NCBI GenBank assembly: GCA_027574665.1
Contig: CM050654.1
Coordinates: forward strand, 33,499,722 to 33,563,721
Direction of reading: 5' to 3'
Length of the DNA: 64,000 bases
DNA from: Rhynochetos jubatus
Taxonomy: Eukaryota > Chordata > Aves > Eurypygiformes > Rhynochetidae
The translations under genes were made by a program, and so were the position numbers. The first letter of the stretch is position 1. Each line of letters opens with the position of its first letter. Positions 24,650 through 37,899 of this stretch are shown here, piece after piece. The notes under the pieces are model-generated. The model had not been told where the DNA came from. It saw only the letters and a program-made list of their open reading frames with translations, and ran no database searches.

Positions 24650-25400
24650 TAACCCATTTCCAAATTGCTCATTAGGAGCCCCTGCAAAAGGCCTTAAGAA
24701 GTAACCCACTGCGTTGCACTTACAGACCTTGTGTAGATGAGCTGCTCGTGTCTCATCTTAAAAATATTTTTGGCTCTTTTTCTTTGGCCACGTCTCAATA
24801 GTCCCTTTTCAGAACATGGTCAAAGGTGTTTTAAATTATTCTTTCTTTCTTTGTGAGCAACGTGCCTGAAAAGTTCCAATAGATTAGGGAGGCATGTTTT
24901 TCTTTGTGAGGTAGACACTGTCTTTATTCTGATTCTCATTTATTTATTTTTGTTTCACAATACCCTTGGTATTAAGAAAAGAAATTGGTGTTCAATTCCC
25001 AGGATCATCTGTAGTTCTCTTATTAAAGATAGTCACTGGTGATCAGGCACAGCAGTTGATTTTAATGACTCTGAATTTTAGGGTTTTTAGCAGTTCAACC
25101 GTTTCATTCTTAAGCTCCTTTGGAACCCCTGGATATATACTCTCCTATTTTAATAACTGGTGGTTCTGTAATTTTTTCCTTGTGTTCCAGTATGTCCTCT
25201 GTTGATATTGCAGCCTCTGACAGTATCTCATCTTTATTTCCAGAAAAGAGAAGATATGTCACCCAGCATCCTCTGTGGTGAAGACAAAGGCAAAGAAATC
25301 ATTTAATTTCTCTGCAATGTCTGTATATTCCTTAATTGCTCCCATTAATCCCTGGTAGTCCAACAGACACAAATTTTTTCAATGACTTGCTGGGCAATCT
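24650..25400 (-). mobile_element. CR1 LINE fragment, reverse-transcriptase N-terminal region
   Basis: On the minus strand, 25366 down to 25262 reads 35 open codons ending in AEKLNDFFAFVFTTEDAG, a clear match to the CR1 ORF2 signature 'AEKLNDFFASVFTTED'. The plus strand also matches reverse-complement CR1 further left: AAATTGGTGTTCAATTCCCA near 24983, CTTAAGCTCCTTTGGAACCC near 25110, and AAAGGTGTTTTAAATTATTC near 24823. Left of 24,800 the match is weak. The frame ends in a stop right after the signature and the rest is decayed. Confidence 0.75.
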
Positions 25401-25654
25401 ATCAAATCACACTAAAATATCACTTTAGGTAAGATACACATTATGATTTGACATATGTTTTCACATTTTTCATAAGTAACTCACTGCAATCTAGTTAAAT
25501 CATTTTTCACAGACAGTCTATATGTGATATTTAACTTGGTCTGGAAGCAGAGCAAGCCCAATAGTCTCTTGTCACAAATACTTCTAGATATTCCTGCTAT
25601 TAGTACTGCCTAACAATTTCCATTTGGTGACCTGAAAGCTTTCTATGGACGTGG

Positions 25655-25810
25655 ATAGACATTATTATTATTATTTCCAATTTTATAGACAGAAAAATTA
25701 GTAATGTGCAGAAGACCCTGGTTTGAGAGAGAAGACTTTGCACAAATCCTTGTCCTGTTGGTAGCACTGGTAAAACTCTCACCACCTTCACTAGACCTAC
25801 AACCAGTTTC
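25655..25810 (-). mobile_element. MIR/CORE-type SINE fragment, tentative
   Basis: ATTATTATTATTATTTCCAA followed by TTTTATAGACAGAAAAATTAG resembles the MIR segment '(ATT)nATCCCCATTTTACAGATGGGGAAACTGAG' in reverse complement. Further right, GAAGACTTTGCACAAATCCTT could correspond to 'AAGTGACTTGCCCAAGGTC'. Divergence is high and the family call is tentative. Confidence 0.45.
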
Positions 25811-28800
25811 ATCTGATCTCCTAGCCCTCAGCCCCAGCCACATTTTCTTATATCGTTAGCATAATCTGACAACACAGCCATCTACTTCTCAAAGATAACT
25901 CTTTTGGCAAAATGAAAACAACTTACATTGTTTCTTAATAAGTGGTAAAATATTTTTTCCCCATGACAATTATTAAGGATTTGTAGACAGCATGGGAAAA
26001 ATGGAAAAGAAAGACTATGCTCTAACTGTGTAGTCATAAATTACATGAAGTACATTTCATTATAAGCACTACAATTTTTTCTAACCCTTTATGAATTCTC
26101 TCCATTTACCCTGGGGGGTTGTAATGTAAACTGACATCTTATTCTCTTCTCAAAAAAAAAAAATCACTAGCATCCTCTTAGAACATTTTGCCTAGGAATG
26201 CAAACAAGCAAATAAAAGCAATGCAGCGTACAAGGGAAAGAGTTTTTTTTTTTAAGACAAGGAAAACTATAACATCTGTATGGCAGCGACTGAAAAACTT
26301 CAAGCATCCTATGTACAGAAGTAACGATGACTGTTGGCCTATCTGTTTAGATTTGTGAAAAGAGTATCTGGATGTTATTGTTGATGTAGTACTCCCTTAA
26401 AGAATGAGGAATATGCTAGAAGCATTAACAACTTGCTATTCATATATGATCTGTCTTATTGATGTGATTTACATTGCCTGACAAAGAAATAACACTTTAA
26501 TTTTCCTTAGCTCAAATAATTTTGAAGAATTTTCGTCTTTTTTTCTTTTTCGAATCAGTCAAACAGCTCAAAGGCAAGTTTTCTCCACTCACAGTTTTGA
26601 ATAACGCAAAAGACTGGCTTCGTACCCTTGGGCTACTTGGATTTAATATCAAATTCTTACCTTGCACAAGGTCAGACAAAAAAATAAAGCCTACAAAATT
26701 GGACTCATATGAAGAATGAGTTTCTATCTTTTAATACTACCAAACAATCTGCAAATTATTTAAATTAAGACAACCAGCACTCCAACATCTGCAAGCAAAA
26801 TGCTTAAATGCCAAATGCAACTTTACTGGCATAAGAAAATAATAAGTGGAGTTCAATTTGTGTCAGCATAGCTCAGGAAAATAAGATATCATGTCTTGCT
26901 GTCTGCTTGATGTCAGCTTCTCAGATTCAAACCCTAATGCCTCATCTTAGGCTGTCCTTACTGGAGGCTGCCAAATAGCAAGGTTCAGCCAGAGTTCATG
27001 CAGCTACTACAAAATAGCTTTTTTTTTTCCTTCTCCTTTTTCAATCATTATGAACCTTCTGCTTTATATTGTACACACTTGATTATATCTATCCTTGAAA
27101 TGTATACAACTCTATTAGCCTCTTCTCCTATTCTTTTAACATACTGTAAATTCCTTTCTGTGCTTAGTTTGTTTTATAGCTTACAGAATTAGGCTTTTAA
27201 ACTTTCACTGCACAGAGATTAAGTTGTGTGATTGGCTACAAGAAGAAAACAAAGAAACAGGAATTTATATTAATACAAAAGAAACAAAAGTAGGAATACT
27301 TTTGCCACTTCGTAGGCTCTTGCTCCTTTCCTACTAAAATCTAGTGTCACCATCCAGGTCCAATAATAGCTGAAAGCTGGTTACTTCAAGAAAGGGAAGA
27401 TTAGCACCTCCCTAAAATGCCCATTCTTGTTCATCCTAAGAAGCCTAAATCTCCTTCTGCCTAAAATCTCATCTCTCCTTGATACTGATGTTTCAGCTGA
27501 GACATCATGCTAGCTTAAAAAGAGCAATTGCAAATGTTTCATTTTCTTAAATTGTTTTAAATTGGCTGCATATAAAATTACTCTGAATAGAATTTGGAGA
27601 CAGATAAGCCAGGGATTTTATGATAATACATGCATTTTAGTATTGTTAAAATTTCCAGTTATGCAATAGCGTTTTAGAGAACTCGGCAAAGCCCGTTGTA
27701 ATCTGCTTTCGGTAAGAAAAAATTACATGTGCGGGCTGGAGCATTAGAGTCATGATACAGTAACATATATTTCGGTGATACGATCCTTCCATGACTGAAA
27801 TTTTTTGAACACTTCAATCATAATAAATTTGTGGACACACTAATACATCTATACACATGTGGAAACACAGTGTAAGAAATTCCAGGTTGTCACAGTGCTA
27901 CAAGCAGTACAGTTTCAGTAATTTTGAATTAACTGATGAGAAGTTAAGAAAAGCAGCTGCCTTAATATTTTCTGCAATATGATGCGGATTTAAAAAAAAG
28001 TTTGGGTTAGTTATATTTTCTTCCATTTCTGACTTGCTCTCCTACTTTAAAGGAAACGAGTTTCTTCACTTAGGCTCATTCATTGTGAACTTATCTGGTA
28101 TGAATTACTGAAACAGATTTGCAATATTCAATGTCTGAACAGATGAAACACTTTAATACCTTAGATGGCTCATTTCTGGAATCAGCCGGAGTGGCATATT
28201 CCCCAAACTTTAAAATATTTTTTACAAAATTCAAAGGCGATCAAGATTAAAATTCCCAAATGTGTATTCTGGATCCCCTCCAAAAACATTCAGTCATTAT
28301 TGGATATTGTCTTGATTAAAATTCCTGTTGGTTTGTTCTATGGTTAAAGAGTAATCTTGTATCTTAGCGTTTGGAATGTATTCCTATCATGTGACATCTA
28401 TGAAGTCCAAATTAATATAAAGAGATCTCTCTCACTACCCAGCATGGGAAAAGGTTTAAAATGTTCAGATTTCAGCAAAAGCAGCTCACAGAATGCATTT
28501 TGCACTAATGTTACCACGTAGCTACTTCAAAGTTTCCTTCAGGAATAGCGAAAGGTTTTTTTTTCCAAAGAATTTCTTCAAAGCTTGTCAAAAGAGTATA
28601 ACTGAAAATAATACGTGCACTAGCCAGTAATTAAACCAAGAATTTTTTTCTCTTTCATAGCTATCCTTTCCACAGAAACCTCATTTTTTATAAAGAAGGT
28701 ATAACCATCCCTGACTTGAATGAATCATTTTCTTCAGTGTTCTAAAAGTACAAAAAATAATGCAGAAATGCTCCCATTCTCAGAACTTGTTTCCCATGGA

Positions 28801-31610
28801 CTCTGGGACTCCAAAGCTAAAACACTAAACCTGAACAAGATGTGATTTTCCCACTTTATGAAGCCACGTGCGATTACATTTCCAGTTTCCACCCGCTATG
28901 GGACAGAAAGCAGGAGAATTTTCCCCATGCGTGCTAGCTCACGTGACCGAGCCCCCGCTCTTCAAGAAGAGGGGAGAGTCTTGTGCATAGGCCACTCATA
29001 GGAGGAAAGCACAGATCTGATCCTGCGCTGTCATTCTCACATCCAAAACTATGCCTTTAAGGATTATTTAACTACTGACATGCTATTTGACTTTTAAGCT
29101 TCTCTTTCCTCCCTGTTATGTACTCCTTTAACTAACTGTGGAGGAATCTTGAACCTGGGTCTCTGATATTTCATGAAATACTGTGGAGAGGTTTGATTTC
29201 CAGGTCTCCTAGAAATAGCCGAATTAGAAATTCAAATTTGGGTCCCATGAAGCTGTCCATGCAAAAGTTTCATCGACATTCAACACCACAAGCTAGCGGT
29301 CAGTTTTGCAAAAAATCAGTATTTTTCTCCCCGAAGTTTTTAACTTAGAATTCCCCAACCAGATCTCCAGGTCAAAATTACATCTATTTTAGACTTGTTT
29401 CCACACAGAAATTTGAAGAAAATTGTTGTAGGAAAGAAAGGAGAAAAAGAAACATTTTCCAGTGTCCCTGAGGGACAGTTTTAAGTATATAAACAGCCTG
29501 AAGTAATTGACTTGTGTGAAAAATTACCTAAAATCTGCAAAAGTCATATTAAAGTGAATTAAAATTAGACTCAGAACCTGTCTACAAAAAATTTGACTTA
29601 ATCCACAGCATGAAAAATGCTCTGTACTTTCTGAGCAGAAGTTCTCATACTGCATATTCCTTTCTACAGAAGGAAATAAAACAAAGCAAAGACATTCTTC
29701 CACAATATTTACAGTTGCCCAAATTTTCAGGAATCCATCATGTGCCCACAATGTTTTGTCTACAGCTGTTAGTACCGTGAGTGATGGGTAGGTGCTTTCT
29801 TGAGATGAGTACCATATGGAAAGCTAGTTTGGAAATTTGGGGTCTACGCAACACCTTTTTTTGGAGAGATAGCCACATGGCAGTCTGCAGAACACATGGA
29901 AGTCCCAGGCTGAGTAAAGTACCCTTGCCTTGCTTCAGCTGTTCTTCAATTTAATGTGCATCCATTTGTCACTGTGAAAAGTAATCTGTATATTTCAGAC
30001 AACCTGAAAAGACAAGGAGTATGTAAAATTCTGTGCTTTATAATCTTCTCCTCCTTCTCCTCCAATGTTTTGAGATTGTCTGTCGCCTTGTTTGCAGTCT
30101 GTCTGTCTATTTATCTAATTACAGTGCTTTATTTCTGACCAGGATGTCATGGAAGGCTATTGTCCCAGATTTTTTCCATTTCTAAAATGTCATATTCTCA
30201 AGGTGAAAGCTCTCCTAGCTTGAGCAGATAGGGCTCATTTGGGAGAGGCAACGGCTGGGTGAAGGAGGCAGAATTCCCTCCTCAGCTTCGAAATAATCTT
30301 GGCAATAAGACACTGGGCTATGAAGGGCCCACTATAAGTATTTATTTCCATGTTTTTAGTTTATGGGGATTTTAGGTATCTAATGATTTGTTGAATTGTC
30401 CAGATCATGGTGTGGTGAGAAATCATTCCTAGAGCCTTCTGTATGTAGAGTGAGACTAACCATGTTTTCTTCAGTCAGTATCAATGCCCTGTCTGCTTTT
30501 TAATAGGGTATATGCTTGGCCAGCAGGATCTACATCAAGACTGAAGTACATGCTGGTGTAGCTAAGGAAAAGATATGTTTTTATTAAATGTTGGAACCGA
30601 AACAGTGAAGGGTATTCAGCAGTTTAATAGTTATTCTAATAATCTGGGAGTCTACTTTTCAGCATCTATGTTCCAAACTGTAGATTAAGGCTACTCGTTG
30701 GAGTTACAGTGACTCATGCAGGTTAGTTTTACTGACTTGAGTACTAATATTCCAATAAGTAAGATTTTTCACCAGGCATTTTTTAAACATTATTTATTTT
30801 TTCCTGATAGTTTGGAGGTAATTTTAACACATTTTGGATCTGCCTTTTCATATACAACTAATTATTGCTCATTTTACTTCCAAGTACTTTGTGGTTCCTG
30901 GGTGATGTAGCTTTGCAAGACTAAAGATTATTAGCGTGCCTGTGAATGGACAACAAGTGACTGTCAACTTTCATTCTAGTTTTTGCTGTGCTGTTGCTTT
31001 CTTCCCTTAACAGTTACCAGGTCTTTAATAGCATTGTTTTGAGCTTGTTGTTACTCTGTTGAGAGTATTCACACACAAAATGCAATTAGTTAAGCAGTTA
31101 TGTCTTTGTTTTAAATATTACTGCCTTCAGGCCTTTGCGTAGATGAAATGTATGTTCTGATTCCAACTGTAGTGAAGGAGCAGCTGCTTCACTAGTACAG
31201 AGAAAGTGGAGTCATCACTCAAGAAGGGAGTGCGCTGAATCAGGATCTAAGTTGTGAGTGTTCCTTTCATGGTATGCAGACATGGGTGATAGTGCTGAAA
31301 TGCATTAAATCCCGGTTGCAGTCTCCTGTATGGCAGTCAGCACTCTAGTTGCTGCCTGCTGATTAAAAGAGAGAAATAATGTAGTGGTAACGCACCATAA
31401 AATGCAAAGGGGGTTTGGTTTCAAGACCTATAGCTGGAACAGGCTCTAATCTCAGTTTTTTCTACTAAATAGAAAGTTTAGGTTTCAAATTTTCATTGTA
31501 AATTCAATATTTACCTCAGGTTTTATGAAAGATTGGCTCCCTGCTCCTTTTTTTATCCTTGGTGACAAAGAATGTGTGTGCACCTACAACCTCTGTAGAA
31601 TACTGCTTGC
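25811..31610. other. Unannotated AT-rich non-coding stretch
   Basis: No gene is recognised. At 29145-29170, TCTTGAACCTGGGTCTCTGA resembles the head of a minus-strand tRNA-derived SINE, but the surrounding bases do not support it strongly. Otherwise it is AT-rich sequence with short homopolymer runs. Confidence 0.55.
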
Positions 31611-31945
31611 ATAAAAGAACATGAGAATGACTGCACTGGGTCAAACTGTGTAAACAAAATTTCAGCATCTGGTCTTAACTGAGGCGAGGAGTTCCCACAG
31701 CTTCCTTGTGCATTTTATGAAGAACAACTTCATTCTCTCTGTTTTGAAGCTGCTGCTTGCTGGCTTCCTAAGGTGCCTTGGAAAAGACCATGTGCAACTG
31801 TCTTCCATTTATCCTGCTCAGTTCTCCATGAGATTATAGACCACCTCAGTCATCTTTCTTCCAGATTAACAATCCTTTCTCTAGTCATTCTGTAATTCTG
31901 ATGGTTTTAATGTCCTCTGAACCTTATCCTGTTCTAGGATAAGCT
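31611..31945 (-). mobile_element. CR1 LINE fragment with 3' terminus
   Basis: The plus strand begins AAAAGAACATGAGAATGACT then GCACTGGGTCAAAC, matching the reverse-complement 3' terminus of amniote CR1 ('AAGAACATAAGAACGGCCATACTGGGTCAGAC'). GAGGAGTTCCCACAGCTTCC and TGAAGAACAACTTC correspond to 'AAGAGTTCCACAGGTTGAC...TGAAGAAATACTTCC', the ORF2 C-terminal 'RKYFFTQRVVNLWNSLP' region. GAGATTATAGACCACCTCAG corresponds to 'ATTTTATAGACCTCTATCA'. The 3' end is preserved and the 5' side truncated, as is usual for CR1. No frame is intact. Confidence 0.75.
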
Positions 31946-32001
31946 TTCATTAAAGGAAGGGAGTGGGAATAAGGGGCCAGAGCTACATAAAATATTTAGT
32001 T

Positions 32002-32022
32002 GGGGGGGGGGGGGGGGGGGGG
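32002..32022. repeat. Poly-G tract (21 G)
   Basis: Twenty-one consecutive G residues. It can form a G-quadruplex in DNA or RNA and is a polymerase-slippage and assembly-error hotspot, so the length may differ between molecules. Confidence 0.9.
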
Positions 32023-34909
32023 AGGAGCACAGTGGATACACAGAGGCATAATGGTGGCACATATTCCATTGCCTTTTCCTTTCCTAATAATTCTTAGCAG
32101 TTGATTTGCTTTTCGGACCCAGAGTGGGGAGCTGACATTTCCACAAAACTGTTGTTCTTCGGCTCCTGACTGGTAACGATCAGTGAGAGCCCACCAGTGA
32201 TTTTGCATGGCCAAGATTATTTTTTCCCAACATACATCACGCTTATTTACAATAAATGTACTCCACTGATTTACATCAGCCAGTCATTCAGTATCATGGG
32301 TTCCTTACGCATTTATCACCCTTCTCTCTACTGACACAATACTCAAGAATATTGCCCTGTTACACCTTTGCTATTCACCCCAAAGTGAACCTTCAGCTCT
32401 GTGTTCCATGCAGGAGCTCTTCTCCATGGCTTAGGTACAAAGGATTCACTGAGTAGTTAATTTTAGTGAAAAGATATCTTAACACAGTAAAAGTGCCTAC
32501 TCTAAATGTTGAATTTCTTTTCTAAATTTACTTATTTCTTCCCTCTTGTCTATACCAAAGAAGTTGGTTCATTTTGTTTATAAACAGTCAAAATATTGTG
32601 GAGCCTGTTAGTTGGGTTCTCTCGACACTACTGTACTGAATAAAATAAAGCAACAACAAAATATATTACCCTGGTGACAAAGCAGTAATTCCCTGTAAGT
32701 ACTTTGCCACTAATATTAGGAATGTATTTGTGTAATTTTAGCTGTTGCTAGGGAGAAAAGAGTTTTGATCTTTTCTAGAAAAGAAAAGATTAAGCACTCT
32801 GTCCACATTTGATTTTCATTTCATCTTCCCCATATATTCTATTTCTTTCCTTGGAAGTCAGCCAGTGATTCAGCTCCATATAACTACCTTCTTCCTTCCA
32901 GGCCTCTAAAAGTATTTTGGTTGAAAAAGATGTTTATGGTGCTTGTTGTAATGGTCATTCTGTGTTCCTCTTTCCCCTTCATTGTCTGTTTAGGTTGTGA
33001 GTGATGGGTTATTACTGGACCTCTGTACAGAGCCTGGAACAACACAGTCCTACTCTTGTGCAGATGTTCAGGTACTGCGCTAAAAGATGGGATCATTCAC
33101 TGCAATAAATATCAATGCTATTTGCTATAAATGATTTAATTAATATATCTCCATTAAAATAATACATATATAAAATGTTAGTTAAACCTGCAAATTGTAA
33201 AGGCTCTAAGGTTTTAATTAAACCCCCAATCCTGAAAAGGCTTACCAGTTTGGAGGGGTTCTGTTTGATTTCTTTTTGCAGAACATGATCAACATTTAGA
33301 GATAAACTACTAGGATTATCCAACTACTATTCTGGATGTTTTCTCAAAATGGTACAATTCAAAGAGATACACATACAAACCTAAAGGCTTATAAACTTCT
33401 TACTGATTTTAAGAAACAAAAGCTTGAAAGATTTCTCATACCATTCTGTTCAGTACCACACTGGTAGGTCATCATTGTAAGTGTACCTCTTCCTGGACAT
33501 TGTGTGCTCACTCCAAGGGCAGCCTCGCACATCAGTTATTTAAAAAAATAACCCTTGAAAGGCCTGACATTCATAAGTCAAATAATTGCCCTGAAATTTT
33601 AAGCATGATGTTCTACACTCAAAGACGATACAAACTGACATGCAAAGATGATGTCCCCTATCAACTCTGAAATTTGTAATATGACATAGTCAAAATCACT
33701 ATACAAATTCTCAACTAAGTTCCCAATGTTGCCACTTGGTAAGAAAAAAGAAAACCAGTTGACTTTCTTTCCTTGTATGTCTTGAAAGCAATATTGGTGA
33801 GGACCCCGTATTTTATAAGCACTCTGGATATTTTGAATCTATTCTGCAGACCTATTCTCTGTACATTTCTGTCAATCTAGCTTTTTTAAAGTTACGTTTT
33901 TATTATCATGCTTCATTTATAAACCTGGCATTTGTTACTCTTTGCTCAGTTAAGCTGGACTACATTTTCAGTTTTGAATCCTGTGTGATCACTTTAAAAA
34001 TGAATTAAAAAGAAAATAATTACTTTTTAAAGCATGCATGTTTGGAATTCCCTTTGGTTTTAGACTATTTTTGAAGTCACGTTTCTCACCACAGACATAA
34101 AAAGTTATGCATTCATTTTCAGAAGTACTTTCAAAGAATATTATATATGCAGCTTCATTGAACAGTTAGTTTGCCATGTGAATCTTGTGAACAAGAAGGA
34201 TAAAAGCCAAGATTCAGTGTTCTTATAAGCCTTAAGAACATGTATAAGGTATACAGATTCCCAATACTAGATGATACTACACCTGGAAAAAAAAGTAAAA
34301 GTAACATGCTTAAAGATAAAGAACTAAGGGAAAATTTAAATAAAATATGTCATCTTTTTATATATTTAAAATTCCACATCTATAACAACTGCACAATATA
34401 TAGGCAGGAATAAAGTGAAATAAAAAAACCCCTAAAGATGTAGATAAAAATAATTTTCTGAGTTACTACTTGGATTTATGAGGTTCTTAAGATAAACTTT
34501 AGTCTTTTAAGCACACGTGCCACTGGGTCTAAAATCTTTGCTAAACATGTTTACTTTCACAATTATTTCACTTTTGGACCATTGAAATACATGGAAAACA
34601 AAGAAAAAGATCCTGAAATGGCAGGAATACTGGGAAGACTATTCTAAAATATGCAGGAGAGACTCTTGCATCATATACTGCTTGCCCAGACCGCAGGTAG
34701 TGAGAAGTGCAGACAATTCCCATGCAAGGTCTGACATGTTTCTAATGCACTACTCCATCATCACTGCATCCTGCGGTTTCTCTCACTTGCTGCTGATGGC
34801 AGGCTGTTCTGGAAGCCTAGGAGCTCGTGTTATTGTGTTTTCTCTTCTGGGGATACTTCCATGAGAGAAATCTGCTCCAGTGCAGAAAGCCCATAAAAAA
34901 CCCAGTGCA

Positions 34910-34939
34910 TTAACCTCCTAAAGGTTAACCTCCTAAAGC
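34910..34939. repeat. 15-base tandem duplication
   Basis: Two adjacent units, TTAACCTCCTAAAGG and TTAACCTCCTAAAGC, differ only at the last base. This is a local, relatively recent slippage event. Confidence 0.9.
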
Positions 34940-37877
34940 GCTCCTGGGTAAATCTCTGCAGCTTACAAGTGATTCTGTCCAGCTGTAAGGAGAATCCATG
35001 TTCATCCTTCCCTGAAACACTCAAATAAATGCACCATCACATCAGTTTTTATCCTCTGGGATGAGGCCAGTTTTCAAGAGCAGTTCAGCAGCTCCTTTCC
35101 AGCCCGTGTAAGATGATTCCTCCTCTGCTTCCTGATACTGGGTCTCCCAAATAGTTGGACACTTAGGGACTCCTAAATATTGGCAACAAACCAAAAAGTG
35201 GGTCCATGAAGGGAACCTTTAGCAACAGACCTACAGATGGTGTCTTGAGGACAAAAAACTGCAGCGGTAAAGACAACACGATTTGCACTCAGTCCCAGTA
35301 CACATGTTCTGAACTGCTCTTCTCTCTGTCTGCAAAATCATCAGCTACTTCTGTTCCAGAGGGTTATTTGGTGAAGACAGAGCAGTCTGGATTTAAGAGG
35401 CTGCTGTGTTGCAAAACTCAGACCAAGAATTTTTGAAATGCCTGAAGTTTCCTAAGGATTTTTTCAAAGAGATCTTAAAGAGCATTAAACTTAAAAAAAA
35501 AAACCAACCCTCCCCACAACATTCTGTGTGTGTGTACACTAACATGACACAGATGCAACTGCTGCTGTTGCAAAGGTCAGCATTTCCCAGAGACACTACA
35601 CAGTGACCGTACCTCATTTCTGTGCTAAAGTGTATTGGGGTAAAGAGTGGAACATCACATTTCTCTGGTTTAACTTAGCAGATCCTATTTTTTAGCAATG
35701 AGTGAACTGTAAATAAGTTTCTCATTTTACAATCACACTGCACTATTCACACAAGTTGGAAAATTTCCTAATTCCTGCCTAATATTAAATAGGAACAATA
35801 CAGATCAAAGATAATGCATACAAATTTGATATTTACAGTGTCTCCATGCCTACAAAGAAAGGAAAAGTGATATGACTGTGTATAAACAAGAGTTATGGCA
35901 TTTTCAAGGATCTACTACCTAAATAGTCAACATGTGCACAGATAAAAGTTTAATAGCTGCTTATTAAAAGATGTAGTAAAATATGAGAGTGTACTGGCAG
36001 TAAATAGATTAAAGGTCTATTAATCTATCTTCAGAGCAAAAGTATTTCATATTCAGGCACTATTAGATGGTTGCTCTAGCACACATATCCATGTAACATT
36101 TTTTTTAGAGCTGCATCTGTTAGGTTTTAATCATGCACCATACTTCCATTAAAATAGCTGTTTTGTGTAAATAAACAGCAGGAAGTAATAAACACCCAGT
36201 CCAAAGAGTGTTTTGATATCAAAAAGTGAGTGACTGATAATTGAAAAACACATTTGCCAGTCTCTGCAAATAAACACCAAAATATGAACTGACAATTGGG
36301 AAGCAGAGACATTCGATACCTTTCATGCACGTCAGCAGGATGCCTGATCCCAGAAACCCAAATGAAGTGTTTGCTGGTGCTTAAGACAAATGCTGGCTCA
36401 TCATCAGCCTATCAAGGTAGAGAAATACTCAGGAAGAAGATCAAAAGAAAGCAGGGGATTTGGGCTATAATCGAAGCACTAAAATCAATGTTGATGAGAA
36501 TCAGAGTTGGCTACAGTTCAAGTTCATGTTGGGCAGATGTTTATCATTCTGCTTTTCTCTCATTGGTGCTAAACAGCAGAGCTGGTGCTCTTCCAGGAAT
36601 GAGAGGGGAAAACCAGGAGAAATAATGAGAGCAAAATTGCAAGAGGGGTCTTCTCTGGAAGACCAGGTAAAAGAGAAACTGTTCACACTACAGCAAAGAT
36701 TCAAATCCTGTTGGAACGGAGCTTGCCATGAGTAAATCTCACCAGACCAGCCGTGGAAGACTGACTACTCTGCTCTGCCTCTACTAAAGCAGAAGCAAAA
36801 CCACCTTAAATACTGCTTTGCTACCTACTAGTGTGGGGATCTACTACACAGAGAGAGAAGGAATGCAAAACCTTTTATATCTCATCCCAAACCACATTCC
36901 ACTCCGAGCTAGTGAGCCTGTGAAATGATCATCAGATTTGTTCCAACGAGAACAATTCACATGAAGCAAACCAGTTCCTTAATGCTGTTGAGGGACTGTT
37001 ATCCATAAGAGCATTAAGGCAGGAATATGATGTTCATATGGAATGAGGAATCTTTGGTTCAGTTTCAGCAATGCCCTGCTAAAAAGTGTTCCCTGAAGAT
37101 CCCGTAGTAGAACTCCCTGTGAACACATTTTTTGTGACCAACCTTCTGCTTTGAGACTACTATATATTTTTTATATTCAGTTTATTGACTACATAAAGAT
37201 TTGCTTTCCAGGTGTTAAAATTCACTTCAACATTTTTAATCCCATAGAGAACATATTTGTTTTTATTGACTTTTCATCCAGGTATTTTTCTCTTCTAGCC
37301 TTGAAATTAATCATCATGTCAACATATGTATCTTTGGCAAGAAGGGAACCCTACTGTGTTTGGGAGGGAGACCACAGTCCACAGATTTATGTGGGGACAT
37401 CATAAAACTATGTGAATGTTGGTAGAGGTACCTGTAGGAACTGGTGAGTTTGAAAAGAACCTTGTGCATGAAAAATAAACATACAGAATCATTGTGTAGT
37501 CATGAAAATTTTCTCCTGAGCCCCAGTGGAATGACCAGAAGGTTGTGCAGGATTTGGGAGATAACCACTGCAGGATAGGGACCTACAGAATAAAGCTGCA
37601 AAATCCTGTGGCATGCTCATTCTGTCAAACAAAGGTTGCAACGCTTTGAGCTTGGAGAACCACGGAGAGACACCAGGCTTCCCCACGATGAAGTCTAACA
37701 GAACTTTGTTGTTTTGTTCAGCTAAATGCCCATCCCTGAATTAATCCAAAATGGGGTGGAAAAGATGTTGGGATAAAGTGCTAAAACTATAAAAAGGGTT
37801 AATAGTGAAACGGACAGCTAACTCAAAACAGTTTGCACTTGACTTGCACTGTTGTTTCTGCATGTCGAATGCTCAGA

Positions 37878-37899
37878 GTACCCTGCCCTCGGCAGGTAC
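37878..37899. repeat. GC-rich hairpin
   Basis: GTACC(C)TGCC pairs with GGCAGGTAC around a CTC loop, giving nine pairs with one bulged C. Immediately downstream, CAGCCAGGTTGGCTG forms a second six-pair hairpin with a three-base loop. Confidence 0.65.

Noticed and set aside
29145-29170. TTGAACCTGGGTCTCTGA, like the head of a minus-strand tRNA-derived SINE
   Set aside because: Only about 20 bases match and the SINE body cannot be followed to either side.
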